Assembly (NCBI GenBank): GCA_026388095.1
Contig: JAPLKL010000007.1
Location: forward strand, 1 to 64,000
DNA: 64,000 bases
Direction: 5' to 3'
Origin: Elusimicrobiota bacterium
GTDB lineage: Bacteria > Elusimicrobiota > Elusimicrobia > UBA1565 > UBA9628
In this document: positions 1-8,318 of the stretch, one piece after another
Layout: each line of letters starts with the position of its first letter
Position numbering within the stretch: position 1 is the first letter of the stretch
Program-made: the position numbers and the translations under genes
The notes under the pieces: generated by a model
Told to the model about the DNA's origin: nothing
The model's database searches: none
What the model saw: only the letters and a program-made list of their open reading frames with translations

Positions 1-201
<201 letters not shown>

Positions 202-229
202 CGGAGCGCCGGATGCGGGGCGACGAAGG

Positions 230-1219
230 TCAGGGGACTTCTACGCTCTCGAAGAGGGTCCGGATGATTTCTTCGGAGGAGATGTTCTCGGCTTCGGCCT
301 CGTAGCTCACGAGAATGCGGTGGCGCAGCACGTCGGCCCCGATGGATTTGACGTCCTCGGGAGTGACATAGCCGCGGCCGTTGAGGAATGCGAAGGCCTT
401 CGCCGCCTGGGCCAGATAGATGGTGGCCCGGGGGCTGGCCCCGTAGGTGATGAGGGGCTTGAGCTTGGCGAGCTTGTGCGCCTCCGGATCCCGGGTCGCG
501 AAGACGAGGTCCAGGATGTAGGTCTTGATCTTCTCGTCGAGATAGATCTCGGATACGATCTGCCGCGCGCGGTTGAGCTGCGCCGGCTTGGCCACCTTCG
601 AGGCCTGCGGCACGGTCAGGGCGGTCATGCGTTCCAGGATCGTTCGCTCCTCGGCCTTGGACGGGTAGGTGATGCGGATCTTGAGCATGAACCGGTCCAC
701 CTGGGCCTCGGGCAGGGGGTAGGTCCCCTCCTGCTCGATGGGGTTCTGGGTGGCCAGCACCACGAAGGGCTCCGGCAGGGGATAGGTGTAGTTGCCGATG
801 GTGACGTGGCGCTCCTGCATGGCCTCCAGGAGAGCGCTCTGCACCTTGGCCGGGGCCCGGTTGATCTCGTCGGCGAGGATGATGTTGGAGAACAGCGGCC
901 CCTGGTGGACCGAGAAGTTCGAGTCCTTGGGGTTGAAGATCAGGGTCCCGGTCAAGTCCGCCGGCAGCAGGTCCGGCGTGAACTGGATGCGGGAGAACCC
1001 GCATTCGACGCAGTGGGCCAAAGTCTTGATGGTGAGGGTCTTGGCCAGGCCGGGAACGCCCTCTATGAGGATGTGCCCGTTGGCCAGCAGGCCGGTCAGG
1101 ATGCGGTCGATGACCTCATCCTGGCCGACGATGACGCGAGCGATCTCGCGCTTGAGTTCGGCCACGAAGAGGCTTTCCTCGGAGACCTTCTTGTTGATCT
1201 CTTTGATTCCGAGTTCCAT
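230..1219 (-). CDS. MoxR-family AAA+ ATPase
   Basis: A 329-residue protein of normal MoxR length. Walker A is GVPGLAKT near residue 55, Walker B is IILADEINRAPAK near residue 114, and the sensor-type motif VLATQNP lies near residue 158. MoxR ATPases act as chaperone-like remodellers that help load cofactors or assemble complexes, usually with a DUF58/VWA partner, and the DUF58 gene directly downstream fits this. The start ATG at 1217-1219 is preceded by a purine-rich AGAGAGGA. The family call is secure; the client protein cannot be told from the sequence. Confidence 0.95.
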   Translation of the reverse strand: MELGIKEINKKVSEESLFVAELKREIARVIVGQDEVIDRILTGLLANGHILIEGVPGLAKTLTIKTLAHCVECGFSRIQFTPDLLPADLTGTLIFNPKDSNFSVHQGPLFSNIILADEINRAPAKVQSALLEAMQERHVTIGNYTYPLPEPFVVLATQNPIEQEGTYPLPEAQVDRFMLKIRITYPSKAEERTILERMTALTVPQASKVAKPAQLNRARQIVSEIYLDEKIKTYILDLVFATRDPEAHKLAKLKPLITYGASPRATIYLAQAAKAFAFLNGRGYVTPEDVKSIGADVLRHRILVSYEAEAENISSEEIIRTLFESVEVP

Positions 1220-1318
1220 GGTGGGTGTCCTCTCTTTCCGGATTCAGGATCGCTTCAGACCGGCGGGCTGCCCGCGCGCGGCGGCCCGGGCTGGGGTCAG
1301 CGCGGGATCAGGGAGCCA

Positions 1319-1924
1319 TCATTTGTTCTTGGCCGCTTCCTCGGCCTTGAGCCGCAGCTCTTCCTGGCGCTTCCTCTCGGCCTCGATCATGGCCGCTTTC
1401 TTCTCCTGCAGGTTGTTGAGGGTCTTGAGGGCCTGCAGACGGACCCGTTCGTCGCCGTCCTTGAGGGAATCGGTGACCACAGACCCCACGGAGTAGTCGC
1501 CGAGGGCGTCGAGAGCCTGCAGGGCCGCCATGCGGACTTCCGGCACCGAGTCCTTGGTCGCCGCGACCAGGTGCTGCGAGATCTCCGCGATGCGCTTGTC
1601 CGAGCCGCGCTGCCCGAGCAAGGTGATGATCTTGAGGCGCACTTCGAGGTCCTGATCCTTCTGCATCCTTTCGAACACGACGTCGAAGAACGCGGGCACC
1701 CGCATCTTGTCGAGGAACAGGATGGCCTGCCAGCGGACCTCGGGGTTCGTGTCGTTGGCGGACTTGATGATCTTGGTCTGCTCCTCCGGTGTGATGAGCG
1801 GGGCGGGCTCGGTCAGGATGGCCGGCGGCGGGGGCGGCGGGGGCGGCAACGGCTTGGGCTTGAACTGCTGCCAAGCGAAGTAGCCCGCCACGCAGAGGAC
1901 CACGGTCATCAGCAGGAATTTCAT
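1319..1924 (-). CDS. Membrane-anchored HEAT-repeat protein
   Basis: A 201-residue protein. Residues 3-18 form one hydrophobic segment (FLLMTVVLCVAGYFAW), followed by a run of eight prolines (about residues 27-34). Residues 50-175 contain HEAT/armadillo-like helical repeats, with phrases such as NPEVRWQAILFLD, DLEVRLKIITLLG, VPEVRMAALQALD and DERVRLQALKTL spaced about 30-40 residues apart. The tail is a charged helix. Such proteins are protein-binding scaffolds; no enzyme motif is seen. The start has a strong GAGGAGGAG ribosome site. It sits upstream of the MoxR gene on the same strand and may be co-transcribed with it. Confidence 0.8.
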   Translation of the reverse strand: MKFLLMTVVLCVAGYFAWQQFKPKPLPPPPPPPPAILTEPAPLITPEEQTKIIKSANDTNPEVRWQAILFLDKMRVPAFFDVVFERMQKDQDLEVRLKIITLLGQRGSDKRIAEISQHLVAATKDSVPEVRMAALQALDALGDYSVGSVVTDSLKDGDERVRLQALKTLNNLQEKKAAMIEAERKRQEELRLKAEEAAKNK

Positions 1925-1945
1925 CCGGGTTCGGTCTCCTCCTCG

Positions 1946-1974
1946 ATTAAAACATAAAGCCGCACGCCGTTCAA
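1946..1974 (-). promoter_or_regulatory. Sigma70-type promoter for the HEAT-repeat gene
   Basis: On the minus strand TTGAAC (1969-1974) and TTTAAT (1946-1951) are separated by 17 bases, about 20 bases upstream of the start at 1924. The leader includes the GAGGAGGAG ribosome site. Confidence 0.45.
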
Positions 1975-1999
1975 GGCGCGGCCTGGGGCGGGCCGGCGC

Positions 2000-2425
2000 T
2001 CAACTGGGGCTGGCTGGGGCGGCAGAGAGGTTCTCCAGGAGGCCTCGGGCCTTCTGGACGTTCTCGACCGCGATGAGGATGCGCGAGATGCCGCCGCTGT
2101 GGCCGGAACTGCCGTAGACCGTCGTGATGTTGATCTTGCCGTCGGCCAGGGTCTTGGCGATGCGGTGCAGCTCGCCGGGGGTCCCTTCGAGCTCTACGGA
2201 CAGGAGGTTGGTCTCCACGCTGGAGAAGCCTCCCTGGGAGAGGATGGCCGAGACGTCGGCGTCGGCGGCCACGGCGATGCGGACCACTCCGGAATCATCG
2301 CGCACCTCCGAGGCCAGGCCCTTGATGCTGATGCCTTTATCCGAGAAGACCCGGGCCAGGCCGCTGAACGCGCCGGGCCGGTTGGGCATGAATACGCTGA
2401 ACTGCTTGAGTATCTCGACTTTCAT
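2000..2425 (-). CDS. Tandem ACT-domain protein
   Basis: A 141-residue protein made almost wholly of two ACT domains. The first starts FSVFMPNRPGAFSGLARVF (residues 9-27) and the second starts LSVELEGTPGELHRIAKTL (around residues 75-93). The xRPGxxxxL and TPGELxxI patterns are the ligand-binding turns of ACT domains. Such stand-alone proteins usually sense amino acids and modulate amino-acid enzymes. No enzyme gene is adjacent, so the effector is unknown. The start has a good AAGGAAGGA ribosome site. Confidence 0.85.
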   Translation of the reverse strand: MKVEILKQFSVFMPNRPGAFSGLARVFSDKGISIKGLASEVRDDSGVVRIAVAADADVSAILSQGGFSSVETNLLSVELEGTPGELHRIAKTLADGKINITTVYGSSGHSGGISRILIAVENVQKARGLLENLSAAPASPS

Positions 2426-2442
2426 GATTCCTTCCTTGCGAT

Positions 2443-2471
2443 AATCTATTCCTGTTGAGAAATGATATCAA
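2443..2471 (-). promoter_or_regulatory. Sigma70-type promoter for the ACT-domain gene
   Basis: On the minus strand TTGATA (2466-2471) and TAGATT (2443-2448) have a 17-base spacer. The -10 ends 17 bases before the ATG at 2425, leaving room for the AAGGAAGGA ribosome site. Confidence 0.45.
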
Positions 2472-2507
2472 AAGAGGCCATGGCCTTGTCGGCTTGGCCC
2501 GCAAAAC

Positions 2508-2544
2508 GCCTGCCCTTCCCCCGGGGTCCGGGGAAAGGGCAGGC
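2508..2544 (-). terminator. Rho-independent terminator after the secreted-protein gene
   Basis: A long GC-rich inverted repeat (GCCTGCCCTTTCCCC pairing with GGGGAAGGGCAGGC around a short loop) is followed on the minus strand by GTTTTGC. It lies about 25 bases beyond the stop codon at 2570, the expected place for a terminator of that gene. The T-run is short, so strength is uncertain. Confidence 0.65.
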
Positions 2545-2569
2545 TTTGAGGGTCGTGCTTCCAGAGCGG

Positions 2570-3424
2570 CTAGAGCTGCGACTTCGCCGCGTTGTCCAGG
2601 GCCTTGGCGACGCCGTCCTCGTAATTGCGCGCGAACGGCCCGCCGGTCTCCTGGAACAGGCCGTCGCCCCGCACGTAGTACGAGCTGCGGCCGTTCGATT
2701 CCTTGATGACGGTGGCGATGGTCCACTTGACCAGCGGCTGCATGGCCGCCACGGGGTTCTCGGTCGTGCCCGCGTTGGCGATGCTGGAGTCCGGTATCTC
2801 CACGCTGAGGTTGAACTTGTAGCCCCAGAGCACGTCCACGGTCAGGGGGTCGATGGTGACGGCGGTGAGATACTTGCCCTTGCCGTTGTAGTTGCCGCCG
2901 CAGGTGCGCAGCACCTGGTAGCGGACGTTGATGACCGTGGCCCCGTAGGCGTTCTTGGCGGAGAAGCCGTAGACCGTGCCTTCCGGGGCTTTCCAGCCCG
3001 CGAGCTGGGTCCAGTGGTCGACGCCTTTCGGGGTGGCGGTGCCGTACTGGGTCTGGATGTTGACCACCGGCTTGTTGGCCTCGACGATGGCCCAGATCTT
3101 CTGGCCCAGGTTGATGATCTGGTCGATGAGCACGAGCGGGTCGGGCCCGTCTGAGCCCCCGTCTGGGCCGGGCCGGAAGGGCTCCTTCCCGGGCTTGGCG
3201 GGGTTCTTATTCTCGGGCAGCCCGATCTGCTTGGGGCTGACCACGGGACCGAGGTTCTGGATGCGGATCGAGGCCTCGTCTATGGTGTACGCCTTCGGGT
3301 CTTCCTGCGCGGCCTGGACCTCAAGTATGGAGAACTTGGGCTCCTCCTTCTTCTGCGCGTAGGATGTGGCGGCGGCCAGCAGCAGCAGGGCGACCAAAGT
3401 CGCTCCTCGGCGCAACATCGACAT
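2570..3424 (-). CDS. Secreted protein of unknown function
   Basis: A 284-residue protein if started at the ATG at 3422-3424. That start is chosen because GGAGG lies five bases upstream and because it puts a clean signal peptide at the N-terminus: LVALLLLAAATSYAQ, with likely cleavage after SYA. A longer frame begins at 3484 but would bury the signal. The mature part has an early motif EASIRIQNLGPVVSPKQIGL, a Pro/Gly/Asp-rich linker (residues 75-95) and a beta-rich remainder. I recognise no family. It has its own terminator downstream and is probably a single-gene unit. Confidence 0.75.
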   Translation of the reverse strand: MSMLRRGATLVALLLLAAATSYAQKKEEPKFSILEVQAAQEDPKAYTIDEASIRIQNLGPVVSPKQIGLPENKNPAKPGKEPFRPGPDGGSDGPDPLVLIDQIINLGQKIWAIVEANKPVVNIQTQYGTATPKGVDHWTQLAGWKAPEGTVYGFSAKNAYGATVINVRYQVLRTCGGNYNGKGKYLTAVTIDPLTVDVLWGYKFNLSVEIPDSSIANAGTTENPVAAMQPLVKWTIATVIKESNGRSSYYVRGDGLFQETGGPFARNYEDGVAKALDNAAKSQL

Positions 3425-3606
3425 TGGGACCTCCGTAAGCTCGGGATTTCGGGGTAGGACTTCGGGGACTTTTCGGGTGACCATGGGACCTACGCTCAGT
3501 GTAACACAAGGGCCCAGGCAGGGGAGGGCCCATAGGCCCAGGGCCGATTAGGCCTTAAGCCCCATCCCCGGTCGGCGGGATTCAATCGGCGGGATGCGAG
3601 GGTCTG

Positions 3607-5604
3607 CTACTTTATGGAGGCTTCGTGCCTGCTGATGCGCGCGGCGATCCACAGGTAGAAGGCGGCCAGGCCCCCCAGCACCCCGAGCATGATCATGAAG
3701 GGCACGGTGCTGGCCGGGAAGAATTTGAAGAGCTGCCCGAAGGCGAAGGTCCCTACGGCTGCGGCCAGGGTCATGGCGGTGCGCAGTCCGCCCATGACCT
3801 TGCCTTTCTTCTCGGGCGGGACGTTGGCCTGGACCTGGGAGAGCGTCTTGAGCTGGGCCATGACGCTCGTGATGCCGAAGGGGACCATGGCGATGAATGC
3901 CCACAGAGGGTTGGCGAACAGGAAGGGGACGAAGCCGAGCAGCCCCAGGGCTCCGAGGCGGACCCAGAGGCTGAGGTTCTTGAGGTCGGCCTTCTTGGCG
4001 GCCGCGGGCTCCAGGTCGGCGGTCCGCGGGGCGGCCGTGTCCTTGCCCAAGACCTTCTTGAGCCAGGCCCAGGCGGCTTGGGGAATGCCGCTGAGGAAGG
4101 CGGCGGCGAGCAGCCCGCCGAAGCTGTAGAGGCTGACGATCTTGCCGGTGATCCCGGCGGCCAGGGCGTCGTTGCCGGGGCTGATATAGTTGCCGTAGCC
4201 CAGAGCCAGGATGCTGTAGAGCAGGACGTTCATGAGCACGAAAGCGGGGTAGGCCAGGCTGGCGAGCTTGAGCATGACCGGGTCGCGTTCGGCCGCAGTC
4301 GGAGCCGCGGTCTTCTTCTGCGCGGGCTTGTAGTCGGGGACCTTGGTGAAGACCCCGAAGATGAGCATGGCGGCCGCCACGGTCACGGGGAATATCCACA
4401 TGGTGCCGGCGAAGCCGAGCACGCCCAGCAGGGAGTTGATGGCGAAAGGCACGCCGATGCCCGCGAATTCGAGGATGAACTGGGAGATGGAATTGAATTT
4501 CTCCAGGGAGTCCTTGTTGCCCTTGAAGATGGAGATGGGGATGGTCTGCTCGGCCGTGCGCTGCATGGTGCCCAGCACGGTGCGGAAGGCGGCCAGGCCG
4601 GCCAGGGCCGCGAAGGGCAGCATGTGCCAGCTGAACAGCATCAGGATGGCGGTGGTGCAGGCCGCGCCCAATAGGGAGGCCCCGATGTAGGTGACTTTGA
4701 GGCCGAGCTTGTCCGCGGCCACGCCGCCGATGTAGCCGGCCGCGAGGCTGGCGAAGAGCGAGATGGTCTGCAGAGAGGCGAGCTTGTCCACCCCGAAGCT
4801 CATCTTGACCCACTGGCCGTAAGAGGCGGAGAAGGCCTCCAGCCCGACCTGGGCCACGACCAAGCTCACGATGAAGAAAGTGGCCCAGCGGTTGGCGCCC
4901 GGCTCGGGCTTGGGGGTGTCGTCGGCCGCAGGCGCCGGGAGGGACGCCTTCTTGCCGTCGGCCTGCGTGGTCGGGGCGCTGGGGGTCAAAGTCGCGGCGG
5001 ACTTCTCTGAGATCTGAACGGGACCAGCCGGCGAGGCGTCGACGGCGGCGGGGAGCGCGCCGGCGTTCTTGCGCGAGGAGAAGAGGGACTTGAGCGTGCC
5101 GATGATTCCTGTGCGCACGCGGGAGGCCGGGGCCGCGAGGCGCCCGGGCTCGGCCGCGATGGATTCGGCCTGCGCGACGGTCCCGCCTTCCGGGGTCTCG
5201 GCGGGCGCGATCTTGGCGCTGTCGGCCGGAGCCGCGGCTGGTATGACGGTCCGGATGCCCTCAGCGGCCGGGGCCGCGACAGTCTCGAACAAAGCCGGGG
5301 CGGCGAGGGATACCGGAGTCTGAGGAGCGCTTATGTCCTGGACGGAAACCGTGGGGGCTGCCGGGGCCGGGGCCAGTATCCCGGAGAGGCTGGTGGTCAA
5401 CCCGGTCTGCCGCGCGTCGAGGGTCCCGGTGAAAGTCGTCTTGCCGAGCCCGGCACCGACCGGGGCGCTGACCGGGGCGTTGACCTGGACCGAGACGATC
5501 TGACCGGCGGCTGCGTAGGCGCTGGGGCCGGGGCAGGCCAGGAGCACGGCGCCGCAGAGGATGGCAGAGATGAGCCGCGTGGACAAAGGCGTCTTGGTCT
5601 CCAT
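3607..5604 (-). CDS. Major facilitator superfamily transporter with long Ala/Pro-rich N-terminal leader
   Basis: A 665-residue protein started at ATG 5602-5604. Residues 1-30 look like a signal peptide (LISAILCGAVLLACPGPSAYA). Residues 30-235 are a low-complexity, Ala/Pro/Ser-rich stretch. About residues 237-650 form roughly 12 membrane segments of MFS type, including SLFASLAAGYIGGVAADKLG, which matches the loop 2-3 region. The substrate cannot be told. The odd part is the 200-residue leader, far longer than the short cytoplasmic tail usual for MFS proteins; with a signal peptide it would lie outside the cytoplasm. The start is supported by a promoter whose -10 box ends seven bases before it. 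Confidence 0.85.
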   Translation of the reverse strand: METKTPLSTRLISAILCGAVLLACPGPSAYAAAGQIVSVQVNAPVSAPVGAGLGKTTFTGTLDARQTGLTTSLSGILAPAPAAPTVSVQDISAPQTPVSLAAPALFETVAAPAAEGIRTVIPAAAPADSAKIAPAETPEGGTVAQAESIAAEPGRLAAPASRVRTGIIGTLKSLFSSRKNAGALPAAVDASPAGPVQISEKSAATLTPSAPTTQADGKKASLPAPAADDTPKPEPGANRWATFFIVSLVVAQVGLEAFSASYGQWVKMSFGVDKLASLQTISLFASLAAGYIGGVAADKLGLKVTYIGASLLGAACTTAILMLFSWHMLPFAALAGLAAFRTVLGTMQRTAEQTIPISIFKGNKDSLEKFNSISQFILEFAGIGVPFAINSLLGVLGFAGTMWIFPVTVAAAMLIFGVFTKVPDYKPAQKKTAAPTAAERDPVMLKLASLAYPAFVLMNVLLYSILALGYGNYISPGNDALAAGITGKIVSLYSFGGLLAAAFLSGIPQAAWAWLKKVLGKDTAAPRTADLEPAAAKKADLKNLSLWVRLGALGLLGFVPFLFANPLWAFIAMVPFGITSVMAQLKTLSQVQANVPPEKKGKVMGGLRTAMTLAAAVGTFAFGQLFKFFPASTVPFMIMLGVLGGLAAFYLWIAARISRHEASIK

Positions 5605-5611
5605 AGGTATC

Positions 5612-5639
5612 ATTGTAGACGGCGAAGAACATATTTGAA
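5612..5639 (-). promoter_or_regulatory. Promoter of the MFS gene, probably leaderless
   Basis: On the minus strand TTCAAA (5634-5639) and TACAAT (5612-5617) are 16 bases apart. Only seven bases separate the -10 from the ATG at 5604, and no ribosome site fits between, so transcription should start at or within a base or two of the start codon. Confidence 0.5.
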
Positions 5640-5717
5640 CGGGTCCTGTGGCCCTATTATGACAAGCAAACGGCCTAGAGGGAGGTGGGACGGAGGACCT
5701 GAGGGTCTGAAATCCGC

Positions 5718-5747
5718 TTGATTCCCCCCCCCACCAGAGTCTATACT
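5718..5747 (+). promoter_or_regulatory. Promoter of the RDD gene, probably leaderless
   Basis: TTGATT (5718-5723) and TATACT (5742-5747) are 18 bases apart. The -10 ends six bases before the ATG at 5754, so the mRNA should begin at the start codon. It is divergent from the MFS promoter about 80 bases away. Confidence 0.55.
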
Positions 5748-5753
5748 TTCCCC

Positions 5754-6611
5754 ATGGCTGAGACCTCTCCCGTGTCCGGCTTCGCCGCGGCGCCCCCTGC
5801 GGGCGGCGAGGTGGAACTGGCACCGGCCAAGGTCAGCGACCGCTTCGTCGCTTTCCTGCTGGACCTGGCGCCGTTCCTGGGCGGCTTCATCGCCAGCATG
5901 TTCTTCATCGGGTACAAGCTCCACCCCGGACCGATCGCCCAGGCGACATTCTTCCGGATAGGGGCGCTCTGGGCCGGTCTGTCTCTGGCGTACCAGTTCG
6001 TCGGGAACCTGATTGGCGGGACCGTGGGCAAGAGGCTCATGGGGCTCAAGGTGGTGCGCTTGGACGGCAGGCCCTTGGGCCTGGCGCGCAGCCTGGCGCG
6101 CGCCGTCGGCTACTTCATCAGCATGCCGCTGTGCAATCTCGGGTTCCTCATCGCTTTCCTGCACCCCCAGTCGCGCACTTTGCACGATATCCTCTCCGGG
6201 GCCTTGGTGGTGGAGGCCCACGCCAAGGATCCCGCCGAGGCCTTCATCCTGTTCCTGGCCGCGGCCTGCGCGATCTGCGCGCTTTTCTTCGGCAACATCT
6301 ACTACGACCTGCACAAGCCCCTGCCCTCCGATCTTCTCGCCGTGCAGAAAGCCCAGGAGGGCCTCAGGATCATGGCCCAGATCGAGGAGGCTTACAAGGC
6401 CAAGAACGGCACGTACACCAGCGCCTTGCCCGATCTGGTGGAAGCCAGCGGCGACCCGGCGGAATTCAGGAAGGCCATGGCGGATATCTTCGACCCCAAC
6501 CTCTTCCGCATCGAGCTGGGCGTGGGCAAGTACCGGATATCGGGCGTGGCCAAGGATCGGGCCAGGACCCGGGTCCGCATCGCGGGTCCCCTGCCGCCCC
6601 CGGCCCAGTAG
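5754..6611 (+). CDS. RDD-family membrane protein with C-terminal pseudopilin-like domain
   Basis: A 285-residue protein. Residues 20-160 are an RDD domain: KVSDRFVAFLLDL supplies the family R and D positions, and the second half has GGTVGKRLMGLKVVRLDG and RTLHDILSGALVV. A further hydrophobic segment (about residues 163-183) follows. The last 90 residues resemble the soluble part of type II/IV pseudopilins: IMAQIEEAYKAKNGTYTSAL, then PDLVEASGDP. RDD proteins are small membrane proteins of poorly known role, some acting in ion exchange; the extra domain is not part of the usual family. Its resemblance to pseudopilins is read by eye and needs a profile search. Confidence 0.8.
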   Translation: MAETSPVSGFAAAPPAGGEVELAPAKVSDRFVAFLLDLAPFLGGFIASMFFIGYKLHPGPIAQATFFRIGALWAGLSLAYQFVGNLIGGTVGKRLMGLKVVRLDGRPLGLARSLARAVGYFISMPLCNLGFLIAFLHPQSRTLHDILSGALVVEAHAKDPAEAFILFLAAACAICALFFGNIYYDLHKPLPSDLLAVQKAQEGLRIMAQIEEAYKAKNGTYTSALPDLVEASGDPAEFRKAMADIFDPNLFRIELGVGKYRISGVAKDRARTRVRIAGPLPPPAQ

Positions 6612-6617
6612 GCGCCC

Positions 6618-8219
6618 CTAGAACTCCACCAGGGCCCAGCGCCCGAAAGCCTGCGCCAGCCGGACCTTGCCCGCCGGCACGAGGCTCAGGACGATGGCCG
6701 CATCGCGGCGCAGGCAGACCGTGAAGACGCGGCGGTCCGCCAAAGGCAGGGCCGAGATGAACTCGGGTCCGCCGAAGCGTTCCTTTCTGATGCGTTCGTC
6801 CCGGTCCGCGTATTCCAGCTCGCCGTGCCATTGGATCATGCGGTCGACCCGCCGGCCGGTGTAGAACGGCAGGCCGTGCGGATAGGTGCCGTAGACGTAG
6901 ACCAGGTCGGCCGGCCCGCGGCGGCTGGAGATCGCGGCGGCCAAGCCGCGGGCGCTCAAAGACTCGGCCGCAGCGCGCATCCCGACGAGGCCCAGCCCGC
7001 CCACCAGCAGCCCCGCGGCGCAGCCGGTCAGGAGCGGCTGGACCTCCCGGCTCCAGCAGAGCAGCGCCGCCCCCAGGACCGTCAGCGCCGCCGCGGCCAA
7101 GGCCGGGGCGCCGGGAAAAGGGAGCTCCCCCGCCGGAACGAGGCGGCAGACCGGCACGGCCGCCGCGGCTGCGATGAGCAGCAGCGCGCCGATGGCGGCT
7201 CCCAGGCGCTTGGCCCAGAGGGGCTTCTCAACGACCGCGGCCGCCCCGAGCACGGCCAGATGCGGGAAGACCGGCAGGATGTAGGTGAGGAGCTTGGAGC
7301 GCGAGCCCGAGAAAAAGGCCGTGACCAGGACGGCCCAGGCCGCCAGGGCCGCGGCGCGTTTGTCGCCTCGGCGCCAATCACCCAGCGTCCGGCCCAGGCC
7401 CGCGGCCACGGCCGGGGTCCAGGGCAGGAGCCCCGCGGGCAGCACCAGAAGGAAGAAATACCACGGGTTGTAGCGGTCGAACTTCTGCGTGGCGAAGCGC
7501 AGGACGTGGTGCTCATAGAAGAAGAAGCGCAGGAAACCCGGGTGGCGCCGTTCCATCAAGACGAACCAGGGCGCGACCAGGAGCAGGAACAACGCGGGCC
7601 CGCCGGGCCGCAGCAGGGCGCGCAGGCGCGGACGCCACTCGGCGCAGAGCAGCCAGAGGGCGGCGGCCCAGGCCAATGGGAAGACCAGGCCGACGAGGCC
7701 CTTGCTCAGGAAGGCCAGGCCGGCGCAGGCCCAGGCGGCCGGCGCGGCCCAGGCCGAGTCCTCGGGCCGCAGGAGGCAGCGCAGCAGCAGCGCCGTGCAC
7801 CACAGCAGCCAGACCGTGAGCCCCAGGTCGGGGGTTATGAAATGCGTCAGGGCGAAGAACAGCATGGAGGACCCCAGCAGCGCCGCCGCGGTCCAGCCCT
7901 GGCGCGGACCGTAGAGCCAGGAGCCCAGCCAAGCCGTGCCCAGCAGCGCCAGCAGGGCCAAGAGCGCCAGCGGCAGGCGCGCGGCGGCCTCGCTGACGCC
8001 GAAGATCTTATAGGAGGCGGCGCAGACCCAGTACCATAGGGGGGGCTTCTCGACGTAGTCCAGCTCGTTGAGGTGGGGCGTGGCCCAGTCCCCCCCCAGC
8101 GCCATCTCGCGCGGCACCTCGGCGTAGCGCGCGTCGTCCACCTCGAGCAGAGGGTGTCCCAGGTCCCAGAACGGGGCCGTGGCGGTCAGGGCCAAGATCA
8201 GCCAGAACCAGCGAGGCAC
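6618..8219 (-). CDS. ArnT/PMT-like membrane glycosyltransferase
   Basis: A 533-residue protein with about 11-12 membrane helices. The N-terminus carries the GT-C signature of the ArnT/dolichyl-mannosyltransferase group: an acidic LLEVDDARYAEVPREMA in the first periplasmic loop, then LDYVEKPPLWYW. Such enzymes move a sugar from a polyprenyl-phosphate carrier to lipid A, protein or another periplasmic acceptor. The acceptor here is unknown. The start is GTG at 8217-8219, seven bases after a TAGACT -10 box, though no clear -35 is seen. The gene is convergent with the RDD gene, six bases between stops. Confidence 0.88.
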   Translation of the reverse strand: MPRWFWLILALTATAPFWDLGHPLLEVDDARYAEVPREMALGGDWATPHLNELDYVEKPPLWYWVCAASYKIFGVSEAAARLPLALLALLALLGTAWLGSWLYGPRQGWTAAALLGSSMLFFALTHFITPDLGLTVWLLWCTALLLRCLLRPEDSAWAAPAAWACAGLAFLSKGLVGLVFPLAWAAALWLLCAEWRPRLRALLRPGGPALFLLLVAPWFVLMERRHPGFLRFFFYEHHVLRFATQKFDRYNPWYFFLLVLPAGLLPWTPAVAAGLGRTLGDWRRGDKRAAALAAWAVLVTAFFSGSRSKLLTYILPVFPHLAVLGAAAVVEKPLWAKRLGAAIGALLLIAAAAAVPVCRLVPAGELPFPGAPALAAAALTVLGAALLCWSREVQPLLTGCAAGLLVGGLGLVGMRAAAESLSARGLAAAISSRRGPADLVYVYGTYPHGLPFYTGRRVDRMIQWHGELEYADRDERIRKERFGGPEFISALPLADRRVFTVCLRRDAAIVLSLVPAGKVRLAQAFGRWALVEF

Positions 8220-8245
8220 GCCGGAGAGTCTACTATTTTCAACGA

Positions 8246-8298
8246 GCGCGTCGCCCTAGGCGACGCGCCACCGGCGCCCCCTATGAGGGGGCGCCGGT
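8246..8298. repeat. Two tandem perfect hairpins between genes
   Basis: Hairpin A (8246-8268) has a 10-bp perfect stem with loop CTA. Hairpin B (8270-8298) has a 12-bp perfect stem with loop TATGA. They sit one base apart, past the stop of the coiled-coil gene at 8319 and just upstream of the GT start at 8219. No T-run follows on either strand, so they are not standard terminators, but could still block transcription or protect RNA ends. Confidence 0.7.
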
Positions 8299-8318
8299 TC
8301 CGTTGGGGTGGCCACCCG

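Noticed and set aside
2462-3154. 230-codon plus-strand frame over the terminator and secreted-protein gene
   Set aside because: It runs through a perfect terminator hairpin and opposite a gene with a signal peptide and ribosome site.
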